Part shown: one piece after another, positions 1 to 6,595 of the stretch | Numbering within the stretch: position 1 is the first letter of the stretch | How the letters are laid out: the number at the start of each line of letters is the position of its first letter | Assembly (NCBI GenBank): GCA_005773695.1 | Contig: SXHM01000255.1 | Coordinates: 1 to 6,793, forward strand | From: Bacteroidota bacterium | Lineage (GTDB): Bacteria; Bacteroidota; Bacteroidia; SXHM01 | Direction: 5' to 3' | Length of the DNA: 6,793 nucleotides | Position numbers and translations under genes: made by a program | Notes under the pieces: generated by a model | What the model saw: only the letters and a program-made list of their open reading frames with translations | What the model was told of the DNA's origin: nothing | Database searches by the model: none

Positions 1-1319
1 CAAAATCATATTTAGATATTGATAAGATTGTGGATGCCTGCAGGAAAACAGGGGCTGATGGCGTACATCCCGGATATGGTTTTTTATCAGAGAATGCAAA
101 GTTTGCAGAGCGATTAAAGAAAGAGAAGATAACTTTCATTGGTCCTTCACCAGAAGCAATGGAAATGATGGGAAGTAAATTGCAGGCAAAGGCAGCAGCT
201 AAGAAATACAATATTCCGCTTGTTCCGGGAACAGATAAAGCGATTGAAGATGTTGAAGAAGCAAAGAAAATAGCTAAAGCAACAGGCTTTCCGGTTTTGA
301 TAAAAGCCAGTGCAGGGGGTGGCGGAAAAGGAATGCGTTTGGTTGAAAGTGAAGAAAATCTGGAAGAGCAAATGAAATTAGCCATCAGTGAAGCAACTTC
401 TGCTTTTGGCGATGGCTCAGTGTTTATCGAGCGTTTTGTTACCTCTCCGCGACATGTGGAAATTCAGGTGTTGGCCGATAATCATGGTAATGTGGTTCAC
501 CTGTTTGAACGCGAATGTTCTATTCAGCGCAGGCATCAGAAAGTTATTGAAGAAGCGCCTTCATCGGTGCTTACTCCTGAAATAAGGCATAAGATGGGTG
601 AGTGTGCCAAAGATGTGGCAAGGGCTTGTAACTATTCAGGCGCTGGAACAGTTGAGTTTCTAGTTGATGATAAACTGAATTTCTATTTCCTAGAAATGAA
701 TACACGTTTGCAGGTAGAACACCCGGTATCAGAAATGATAACAGGAATTGATTTGGTTAAAGAACAAATCAAAGTGGCGAGGAATGAAAAACTTTCCTTC
801 ACACAGGCGGATTTAAAAATAAACGGACATGCCATTGAAGTTCGTGTTTATGCCGAAGATCCTACTAATAATTTCCTGCCTGACATAGGGAAATTATTGA
901 CCTATCGCAGACCTCAAGGTCCGGGCATCCGTGTTGACGATGGTTTTGAAGAAGGTATGGATATTCCTATTTATTATGACCCGATGATAGCAAAGCTTAC
1001 TGTTCATTCTGACACACGTAAAGCTGCAATTGATAAAATGATTCGTGCTATTGATGAATATGCTATTTCAGGAATAGAAACAACGCTGCCTTTTTGTCGT
1101 TTTGTATTGCAGCACGAAAGTTTTACTTCAGGTAAATTTGATACCAATTTTATTAAGCATCATTATGAGCCTTCAATGCTTGATAATAACAATGCTGAAG
1201 AAGCAGAGATTGCAGCTATTCTTGCTTCAAAACTGTTTGCCGAAAAACAGGAACATCAGACTAATTCTAATGGCTCAACCGGAATGGTTTCAACATGGAA
1301 AAGAAACCGTATTTCCTGA
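1..1319 (+). CDS. accC: Biotin carboxylase subunit of an acyl-CoA (acetyl/propionyl-CoA) carboxylase, 5' partial
   Basis: Cytoplasmic enzyme that uses ATP and bicarbonate to carboxylate biotin on a carrier protein, the first half-reaction of acetyl- or propionyl-CoA carboxylase. The frame is open to the left edge (first whole codon at 3), so the GTG at 30 is internal. By alignment from memory with E. coli AccC, about 58 N-terminal residues lie outside. Counting that GTG as 1, I see the HPGYGFLSENA motif (13-23), the ATP-grasp glycine-rich loop KASAGGGGKGMR (92-103), HVEIQVL (142-148), ERECSIQRRHQK (160-171, with the substrate lysine) and EMNTRLQVEHP (222-232, metal and bicarbonate site). The Biotin_carb_C domain follows, with PGIRVDDG near 295. 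The tail ends in WKRNR and has no biotinyl (AMKM) domain, so the carrier must be a separate gene. FGDGSVFIE and NFLPDIG resemble propionyl/methylcrotonyl-CoA carboxylase alpha chains more than classical AccC, so the acyl-CoA substrate is uncertain. The DUF4294 gene follows after 28 bp. Confidence 0.93.
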   Translation, partial: KSYLDIDKIVDACRKTGADGVHPGYGFLSENAKFAERLKKEKITFIGPSPEAMEMMGSKLQAKAAAKKYNIPLVPGTDKAIEDVEEAKKIAKATGFPVLIKASAGGGGKGMRLVESEENLEEQMKLAISEATSAFGDGSVFIERFVTSPRHVEIQVLADNHGNVVHLFERECSIQRRHQKVIEEAPSSVLTPEIRHKMGECAKDVARACNYSGAGTVEFLVDDKLNFYFLEMNTRLQVEHPVSEMITGIDLVKEQIKVARNEKLSFTQADLKINGHAIEVRVYAEDPTNNFLPDIGKLLTYRRPQGPGIRVDDGFEEGMDIPIYYDPMIAKLTVHSDTRKAAIDKMIRAIDEYAISGIETTLPFCRFVLQHESFTSGKFDTNFIKHHYEPSMLDNNNAEEAEIAAILASKLFAEKQEHQTNSNGSTGMVSTWKRNRIS

Positions 1320-1347
1320 ACGGCACACTTTTGGTATAAGGGTTTGC

Positions 1348-1974
1348 ATGATGAGTAAACTTTTGTATTTATTATCACTTATTCTCTTAATAGCTTTTTC
1401 TGCCCACGCGCAGGACACTATTCCTCAATCGGGATTAAAGAAAAAAACTAAGCCTTCTAAAAAAGAGCAGGAGCGAACGATAATTAACGGTGACACTTTA
1501 GCAGTTTATAATCTGCCAGTTGTTAGCATTGGTGGTGAGCGTACTTTTAAAAACAAGAAGGAAGAAAAGAAGTATTGGAGAATGGTGCGTAACGTGAAGA
1601 AAGCATTGCCTTATGCCAAAATTGCAAAAGAGAAATTAGATAAATATGAAACGCAATTAGTGGATAAGCAAAAACGTGAGCGCAAGCTGATTATGAAACA
1701 GGTAGAGCAGGAATTGCTTGCTGAATATTCAGATGAATTGAAAGGCCTGACCATTACACAAGGACGTATTTTATTGAAACTTATAGACCGTGAAACAGGT
1801 CATACTTCTTATGAATTGGTGGAGAGTTTGCGTGGCTGGTTTTCTGCAAACTTCTGGCAAGGGATTGCAGTATTATTTGATGCTGATCTGAAAAGTGATT
1901 TTAATCCTAAGACAAGTGCAGATGATGCCATGATAGATGAAATCGTGGTGAGGATTGAGAACGGGGAGCTTTAG
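1348..1974 (+). CDS. DUF4294 family protein, predicted exported
   Basis: Conserved Bacteroidota protein of unknown function; 208 residues from the ATG at 1348 (a second ATG follows directly at 1351). This start is chosen because it gives a clean signal peptide: a short basic start (MMSK), a leucine-rich core at 5-17 and a cleavage site after AHA at residue 21, before QDT. The frame stays open upstream to 1102, but only across accC. The mature protein starts with a lysine-rich linker (30-43). The DUF4294 region runs from about 46 to 190: INGDTL, the conserved KKYWRMVRNVKKALPYAK (74-91), a charged helix likely to be coiled, then LTITQGRILLKLIDRETG and the aromatic segment around GWFSANFWQG. It is probably periplasmic and co-transcribed with accC (28 bp gap). 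Nothing shows a shared function. Its TAG overlaps the stop of the convergent gene. Confidence 0.88.
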   Translation: MMSKLLYLLSLILLIAFSAHAQDTIPQSGLKKKTKPSKKEQERTIINGDTLAVYNLPVVSIGGERTFKNKKEEKKYWRMVRNVKKALPYAKIAKEKLDKYETQLVDKQKRERKLIMKQVEQELLAEYSDELKGLTITQGRILLKLIDRETGHTSYELVESLRGWFSANFWQGIAVLFDADLKSDFNPKTSADDAMIDEIVVRIENGEL

Positions 1975-2735
1975 AATTTTTCAAACACTCCTAATCCAAA
2001 CAGCGCAAAATCATATTTTACAGGGTCTTTAGCATCAAATCTTCTGAGATTTTTTGTGAGTTCTTCTGCGGCCTGCCAGTCGTTTTGTTTGCGTTTCAGC
2101 AGTTTTAGTTTTCGTGCAACATTGCCGGAGTGAACATCCAAAGGACAATATAGCAGGGCAGGGGAAATGCTTTTCCAAATTCCGAAATCTACACCGCGCT
2201 TGTCGTTACGCACCATCCAACGCAAGAACATGTTCAGCCTTTTAGAAGCCGAGCCTGATGCCGGATTTGAAACGTGTTTCTCTGTTCTCTTCGGATGCGG
2301 AACAGAAAAGAATACGTTATTGAAAAGAATTAAAGCCTCTTTGATGTTATCTTCTTTGCTGAAGACTTTTTCCATACCACCATGTTGCGTGTAAATGTTC
2401 CGGAGTGAAGAAATAAAAAACGATAAGTCAACTGCGTTGAACGTGCGGTGTTTGAAGCTCTGAAGACTTTGTAATTCTTTATCGCTTGCATGCATTACAA
2501 AATTATGAGGAGCATAATCCATTGCCTTTATCAACTTTTTTGCATTGTTGATTATTGTGGTGCGTTGTCCCCAGGCGATAGTAGCAGCAAGAAATGCGCT
2601 TATTTCTATGTCTTCTTTCCTATTGAAAAGATGCGGAATGCTTATCGGGTCGGAAGGTATGAAGTCAGGGCAGTTGTATTTATCGTGGGCTGCTTCCAGA
2701 AAATCATGAAGCTGCTCTTTGTTGAGTGCCGCCAT
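1971..2735 (-). CDS. TIGR02757 family protein (DUF2400)
   Basis: Conserved 254-residue protein, full length for the family and of unproven function; no signal peptide, so cytoplasmic. Recognisable family blocks are EISAFLAATIAWGQRTTIINNA (roughly 44-65), SKRLNMFLRWMVRND (164-178), VDFGIWKSISPALLYCPLDVHSGNVARKL (182-210) and DPVKYDFALFGLGVFEKF (237-254). The FLAATIAWGQ block followed by PLDVHSG resembles the LLSAQ and VDTHV signatures of helix-hairpin-helix DNA glycosylases such as endonuclease III, with D200 at the catalytic-Asp position. That link is inference from pattern similarity; the canonical LPGVG hairpin and the C-terminal four-cysteine cluster are not seen. The ATG (2735-2733) overlaps the TAA of the upstream lipoprotein gene by one base (TAATG), so translation is likely coupled. 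The stop overlaps that of the convergent DUF4294 gene. Confidence 0.9.
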   Translation of the reverse strand: MAALNKEQLHDFLEAAHDKYNCPDFIPSDPISIPHLFNRKEDIEISAFLAATIAWGQRTTIINNAKKLIKAMDYAPHNFVMHASDKELQSLQSFKHRTFNAVDLSFFISSLRNIYTQHGGMEKVFSKEDNIKEALILFNNVFFSVPHPKRTEKHVSNPASGSASKRLNMFLRWMVRNDKRGVDFGIWKSISPALLYCPLDVHSGNVARKLKLLKRKQNDWQAAEELTKNLRRFDAKDPVKYDFALFGLGVFEKF

Positions 2736-3883
2736 TACTGACCTGTTATTTTTTTATAGCTTTCTGTATTTTGAAGCTTAATAAATATGGTTTCACTTCT
2801 CAGTCTTTCGGCATCTGAGAAACCAAGTGCTGCTGATTCATTCAGGGCTTTTTCTGCTTCAGAAGTATTGTTCATCAGCATGAAATATTTTGTTCGCAGG
2901 TAGGCATGTTCTGAATTAGTCGGGTCAACTAATTTGTAAATGCTCAGAAACTTATCTGCTTCGCTTAGCCTGCTGTTATTCAATGCTGAGTTAGAATAAC
3001 TGAAAGCAGCAAGACTGAGAAAATTCTTCAATCTCATATTCATGAATTTTTCATCGCCACTTGACTTTGCAATTTTTTGTTCAAGGTTTTTGAATTCATT
3101 ATTCCACCAGTTGAAATCATTTTTAACAAATGCTTCGGTGTAGAATTGCTTTCGTTGTTTTTCAAGTTCAATTATTTTTTTGTCAATTGAAATTTCATTC
3201 TTCAACAACAAAGGAGTGAGGCAGAATTTAATTGCTTCGTCCATAGTTTCTATTGGCGGCCACTCGTGCGGACCATCAAAATATTTAATGAGGTATTTTA
3301 GTTCTGAATTTTTAAGTGCCTCGCCTGCATCATAAATTTCGGTCAGGTTCATGTCTTCTTTTCCGGCAATGCCTACAAAGATCAGGTTGTTTCTTAGTTG
3401 TGATGGTTGAGCAGAAAGTCCGGCAGAGCAGGAGATGACTGCTGCGATGTTGTTATTCTGTACTGCAAGGTTGGAGGCAATTCTTGCTCCGCCTGAAAAA
3501 CCGCAGATGAAGATCTTCTGTTGGTTGATTTTCAGTTTTTGTTTTGTAGCGGTAAATAACTGATTAGCTGCGGTGCTTATTTCGGCCCATTGCATTCCAT
3601 TTTTGGTTGCATTGCTGCCAACAAAAATAATTCCCAGGCTATCGGCTATGGATTTGTATTTTTCAAGAGGCAAATTTCCCTTTCCCTGCGGATCGAAGAA
3701 GTAAATTACAGGGAAGGTTTTGGTGGTGTCGTAATTGGCGGGAAGGTAGAGTGAGTAGTTGTTTTCGTTATAGGTTTTGCCGCCTGTGTATTGTATTGCG
3801 GGAGCAGGGCTTGTTGTGGTTGTTGATTTTTGTCCGCAGGAAAAGAAAGCAAGGAATAAGAAGAGGAGTTGAAATTGTTTCAT
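2735..3883 (-). CDS. Putative lipoprotein alpha/beta hydrolase with TPR-like C-terminal region
   Basis: Probable esterase/dienelactone-hydrolase-like protein of 382 residues. I place the start at the ATG at 3883, because it begins a lipoprotein signal: MKQFQ, hydrophobic stretch 6-14, then FFSC with the lipid-anchored Cys at 16, followed by a Thr/Ser/Pro linker. A start 17 codons upstream (3934) would bury this signal. The hydrolase domain covers about 40-235: FPVIYFFDPQG (57-67), nucleophile elbow CGFSGGA with Ser130, candidate acid Asp177 in GKEDMN and candidate His206 in GPHEWPP, giving a full Ser-Asp-His set in normal order. Residues from about 235 to the end are helical and look TPR-like (LVDPTNSEHAYL, then NTSEAEKALNESAALGF), perhaps for protein contacts. 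It should face the periplasm or cell surface; the substrate is unknown. It follows the 160-residue gene after 92 bp and overlaps the TIGR02757 start by one base. Confidence 0.82.
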   Translation of the reverse strand: MKQFQLLFLFLAFFSCGQKSTTTTSPAPAIQYTGGKTYNENNYSLYLPANYDTTKTFPVIYFFDPQGKGNLPLEKYKSIADSLGIIFVGSNATKNGMQWAEISTAANQLFTATKQKLKINQQKIFICGFSGGARIASNLAVQNNNIAAVISCSAGLSAQPSQLRNNLIFVGIAGKEDMNLTEIYDAGEALKNSELKYLIKYFDGPHEWPPIETMDEAIKFCLTPLLLKNEISIDKKIIELEKQRKQFYTEAFVKNDFNWWNNEFKNLEQKIAKSSGDEKFMNMRLKNFLSLAAFSYSNSALNNSRLSEADKFLSIYKLVDPTNSEHAYLRTKYFMLMNNTSEAEKALNESAALGFSDAERLRSETIFIKLQNTESYKKITGQ

Positions 3884-3954
3884 TGTCTTGGTACTTCGCT
3901 TTCGCACTAACTCGCTCAAATATCCCCCGGACATTTGCCGTGCTCAGCATGACA
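3884..3954. repeat. Possible dispersed intergenic repeat/MITE-like remnant
   Basis: This 71-bp stretch fills most of the only sizeable gap in the - strand gene run. Read on the - strand it starts TGTCATGCTGAGC and ends CCAAGACA. The two outer ends form an imperfect inverted repeat (TGTCATGCT against TGTCTTGGT, 7 of 9 matching), and an inner CAAAT/ATTTG pair flanks a GC-rich loop (GTCCGGGGGAT). TGTCATGCTGAGC-type sequences recur between genes in many Bacteroidota, from general recollection. The element abuts the ATG of the lipoprotein gene and is open in that frame, which explains the spurious upstream extension. Only one copy is in the window, so repeat status is inferred. Confidence 0.4.
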
Positions 3955-3975
3955 AACCTGCCTGTTGATGTTCCT

Positions 3976-4458
3976 TTAATTAACCGTCTGCAAAATCCAG
4001 CTGTCTTTCAGCTTTACTTCCCAGTTTGTTTCCCAGTCTTTTTTGGTGGTAACAAGGTTGTTAAAAATAACCGTGTTCTCGGTTAGTTCTGCCTTTTCCA
4101 TTAATGATGAAGCCTGCTGAAGTTTAAAGGTTTTTATTTCGTTTCCATTGCGGTAGGCAATCTGCATACGGTCTAAGAGGTCGGTATTGAAATCGGCTTC
4201 TATCTTTTTAACTAATGCTACTGATTTATCAATGGAGCATCCGCTTGCAGCGGCTTGCTGTTCGTCAACACCAATTACTAAAAAACGTTTGTGCAGCACT
4301 TCGGCAGCGGCTTTAAGGGCAGCACCATGTGCTGACCATGTTATAACAAACTCGGTGGCAAGGATATTTATTTGCTGAACTTCAGTTGGAGTAAATTCTT
4401 TGCTGCTTTGGTAAATCCAAATGCGTGATTCAGGAGATAAATCTGATAGTGTTATCAT
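3976..4458 (-). CDS. Conserved Bacteroidota protein of unknown function (often labelled 'ABC transporter ATPase')
   Basis: A 160-residue soluble protein with no signal peptide or membrane segment. I recognise it as a family widely annotated in Bacteroidota as 'ABC transporter ATPase', but no Walker A (GxxxxGKS/T), Walker B or LSGGQ signature is present, so that name is not supported. Conserved-looking blocks are RIWIYQS (12-18), TWSAHG (40-45), KRFLVIGVDE (57-66), SGCSIDKSV (72-80), VIFNNLV (130-136) and a Trp-containing end (DSWILQ). The W-x-AHG, DE and GCSID cluster could form a binding or active site; this is inference. Its ATG (4458-4456) directly abuts the TAA of the CCG-domain gene, so it is probably translated with it and works near the Fe-S module or in the same cell process. 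Function not known. Confidence 0.87.
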   Translation of the reverse strand: MITLSDLSPESRIWIYQSSKEFTPTEVQQINILATEFVITWSAHGAALKAAAEVLHKRFLVIGVDEQQAAASGCSIDKSVALVKKIEADFNTDLLDRMQIAYRNGNEIKTFKLQQASSLMEKAELTENTVIFNNLVTTKKDWETNWEVKLKDSWILQTVN

Positions 4459-5244
4459 TTACAAATCCTGAGCGTTTGCAATTAACTCTGCAACATCATA
4501 TACTTTCACATCGGCTTCTTTATTAAAGTGTTTTACTCCGTCTGTCATCATGGTCATGCAGAAAGGACAGCCTGTTGCTATAACATTTGGCTTTAATTCC
4601 AATGCTTCTTCGGCACGTTCTACGTTTACTTCTTTATCACCGTGTTCGGCTTCTTTAAACATTTGTGCACCGCCTGCACCGCAGCAGAGTCCGTTGGCGC
4701 GACTGCGTTTCATTTCGGTTAGTTCGCAGTCAAGCTTTTCAATAACGCTGCGGGGAGCTACATATTCATCGTTGGCGCGGCCAAGGTAACAGGGATCATG
4801 AAATGTTATTTTTTTGCCTTTGAATGAACCGCCCTCTACTTTCAGTTTGCCGCTATCAATAAGTTGCTGAATAAGCTGTGTATGGTGGATAACCTCATAG
4901 TTTCCGCCCAGATCGGGGTATTCGTTTTTTAACGTGTTGAAACAATGCGGGCAGCCGGTTACAATTTTCTTTACCTCATACCCATTTAATACTTGAATGT
5001 TGGTGAATGCCTGCATCTGGAAAAGGAATTCGTTTCCGGCTCGTTTTGCAGGATCGCCTGTGCATGATTCTTCGGTGCCCAGCACTGCAAATTTCACTTC
5101 CGCTTTATTCAGAATTTTTACAATAGCCTTGGTTATTTTTTTTGCGCGGTCGTCAAAACTTCCGGCACAACCTACCCAAAAAAGTATTTCGGGAACTTCA
5201 CCATTAGCAATACATTCAGCCATTGTAGGAACTTTCATTTCCAT
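4459..5244 (-). CDS. Two-CCG-domain Fe-S protein, HdrB/DsrK-like
   Basis: A 261-residue cytoplasmic Fe-S oxidoreductase subunit of the type found in HdrB, LutA/GlcF C-terminal parts and DsrK. There are two cysteine-rich repeats. The first has Cys26 (WVGCAGSFDDRA), Cys61-Thr62 (ESCTGDPAKRAG) and Cys98/Cys101 (CPHC). The second has Cys152 (HDPCYLGR), the full CysCys pair 187-188 (LCCGAGGAQMF) and Cys226/Cys229 (CPFC). The first repeat therefore carries Cys-Thr where the canonical CCG motif has Cys-Cys, while the second is complete and likely holds the special [4Fe-4S] cluster. The start at ATG 5244 gives MEMKVPTMAEC; Met3 is an alternative. It lies 24 bp after the membrane cytochrome b/HdrC gene, its obvious partner, and directly abuts the next gene (TAAATG). 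Natural substrate unknown; possible thiol/disulfide, ETF or organic acid chemistry. Confidence 0.92.
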   Translation of the reverse strand: MEMKVPTMAECIANGEVPEILFWVGCAGSFDDRAKKITKAIVKILNKAEVKFAVLGTEESCTGDPAKRAGNEFLFQMQAFTNIQVLNGYEVKKIVTGCPHCFNTLKNEYPDLGGNYEVIHHTQLIQQLIDSGKLKVEGGSFKGKKITFHDPCYLGRANDEYVAPRSVIEKLDCELTEMKRSRANGLCCGAGGAQMFKEAEHGDKEVNVERAEEALELKPNVIATGCPFCMTMMTDGVKHFNKEADVKVYDVAELIANAQDL

Positions 5245-5268
5245 ATTCTATTCTTTAGATAATTAATA

Positions 5269-6567
5269 TTAAGCTTCGTTTGCCCAGTTCAATCTGTCAG
5301 CCTGAGCAAATTGCCATGGCGCACCATTATTCTCTACATTGGTAAACATACCTGCTAAAGCAGCTGGAGCATTTGATTCTTCCATAACTAAGTTTCTGCG
5401 CAGGTCAACAATAATGCTGAGCGGGTCAATATTTATCGGACAAGCCTCTACACAGGCATTACAAGAAGTACATGCCCATAATTCTTCAGGTGTTATGTAG
5501 TCGTGCAGCAATGATTTTGTGTCGGGTGTATTTTTGTCAAGATTTTTACCAACTTCCTCCAACCTGTCGCGGGTATCCATCATGATTTTCCGTGGCGAAA
5601 GTTTTTTGCCCGTAATGTTTGCCGGGCAGTTAGAAGTGCAACGTCCGCACTCGGTGCAGGAATATGCATTCATCAGTTGTACCCATGATAAATCCTGTAC
5701 ATCCTTTGCTCCGAATTTAACGGGTGCTCCATCAGCAGGTGGAGGAGTGGCAGAAGGATCAAACATCAACTTCACTTCATTGGTAACTGATTCCATGTTG
5801 GTGAATTTTCCTTTAGCATTCAGGTTAGAATAGAAAACGTTTGGAAAAGCTAACAAAATATGGAAGTGTTTTGAATAAGGAACGTAATTAAGGAAGAAGA
5901 GAATTCCGCAGATATGGAACCACCAAACAAAGCGTTCAATCATGATAAGTGTTTCGCTGCTAAATCCTGTGAACAGGGCAGAATAGTATTGTGAAATAGG
6001 GTACCATCCTGCATGAACATAATGCTCAACTCCGCGAGCTTGCAATACCTGGTCTGTAGCATTCATAGTAAAGAATGCAGTCATGAGAAATATTTCAATG
6101 GTAAGAATAAGATTGGCATCGCTGCGAGGCCATGAAGTCATTTCTGCTGACCAGAAACGTTTCAGCTTTATAATATTTCTGCGGATAAGAAACACAACGC
6201 AGGCTGTTAAAACACCCAGACCGAGAAATTCAAATGTGCCGATAACAAAATTATAAAAGCCGCCCAGAAATGCGAAAATGCGATGTGTGCCTGCTATTCC
6301 GTCAATAACAATTTCAAGCAATTCAATATTCATAATTACAAAGCCCACATAAATAAGAATGTGCATGATTCCAGAAACGGGGCGAACCACCATTTTTGAT
6401 TGTCCGATGGCAACCAGCAATGTTAATTTAACTCGATCGGCAAAATTATCGCTACGGTCGAGGTCACGTCCTAATTTTATATTGCGGACAATGCTTTTGA
6501 TTTTCAGCCCAAACAGAACGAATGCGCTAATAAAAAGTACTAAAAAAATCAGGTTTGAAATACCCAT
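5269..6567 (-). CDS. Membrane cytochrome b-like (NarI-type) / HdrC-type 4Fe-4S dicluster protein
   Basis: A 432-residue inner-membrane electron-transfer subunit. The N-terminal half has about five or six hydrophobic segments (near 5-21, 66-88, 97-128, 152-170, 207-228 and 235-247), like the nitrate reductase gamma domain of DsrM/HdrE. His69, His95, His218, His234 and His236 in or near these segments are candidate heme b ligands. After a Pro-rich linker (271-283) comes a cytoplasmic dicluster domain: CTECGRCTSNCP (Cys304, 307, 310, 314) and CTSCNACVEACP (Cys366, 369, 372, 376), the pattern for two [4Fe-4S] cubanes as in HdrC/GlpC. It likely passes electrons between the HdrB-like protein encoded 24 bp downstream and menaquinone. 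The ATG at 6567 begins MGISNLIF with the first membrane segment. It follows the MCE gene after 28 bp. No strong Shine-Dalgarno is seen. Confidence 0.92.
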   Translation of the reverse strand: MGISNLIFLVLFISAFVLFGLKIKSIVRNIKLGRDLDRSDNFADRVKLTLLVAIGQSKMVVRPVSGIMHILIYVGFVIMNIELLEIVIDGIAGTHRIFAFLGGFYNFVIGTFEFLGLGVLTACVVFLIRRNIIKLKRFWSAEMTSWPRSDANLILTIEIFLMTAFFTMNATDQVLQARGVEHYVHAGWYPISQYYSALFTGFSSETLIMIERFVWWFHICGILFFLNYVPYSKHFHILLAFPNVFYSNLNAKGKFTNMESVTNEVKLMFDPSATPPPADGAPVKFGAKDVQDLSWVQLMNAYSCTECGRCTSNCPANITGKKLSPRKIMMDTRDRLEEVGKNLDKNTPDTKSLLHDYITPEELWACTSCNACVEACPINIDPLSIIVDLRRNLVMEESNAPAALAGMFTNVENNGAPWQFAQADRLNWANEA

Positions 6568-6595
6568 AACAGAAGATTTCGGGTTAAAGTTGTTG

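Noticed and set aside
1102..1347. Upstream extension of the DUF4294 frame to an ATG at 1102
   Set aside because: It lies wholly over the well-supported accC C-terminus, gives a sequence without family resemblance, and would place the clear signal peptide in the middle of the protein.
1900..2050. A bidirectional intrinsic terminator at the convergent junction
   Set aside because: I could not find a GC-rich hairpin with a T-run; the T-rich stretch after 1974 is coding sequence of the opposite gene.
2490..2741. A + strand open frame of 83 codons
   Set aside because: It is antisense to conserved parts of the TIGR02757 gene; its hydrophobic look is a by-product of the opposite strand.
3884..3934. 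A 17-residue N-terminal extension of the lipoprotein hydrolase (start at 3934)
   Set aside because: The extension comes from the repeat-like leader and would bury the lipoprotein signal; the ATG at 3883 is better.
3884..3975. A Bacteroidota-type promoter (TTG / TAnnTTTG) in the 92-bp gap
   Set aside because: GATATTTG on the - strand is one mismatch from the -7 consensus, but the nearest TTG lies about 28 bases upstream instead of about 19, so I do not call it.
3751..4086. A + strand open frame of 111 codons
   Set aside because: It runs antisense to the lipoprotein signal region, the gap and the end of the 160-residue gene, and its translation shows no family features.
5519..5833. A + strand open frame of 104 codons
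   Set aside because: It is antisense to the cysteine motifs of the HdrC-type domain, and no start signal or recognisable domain is present.
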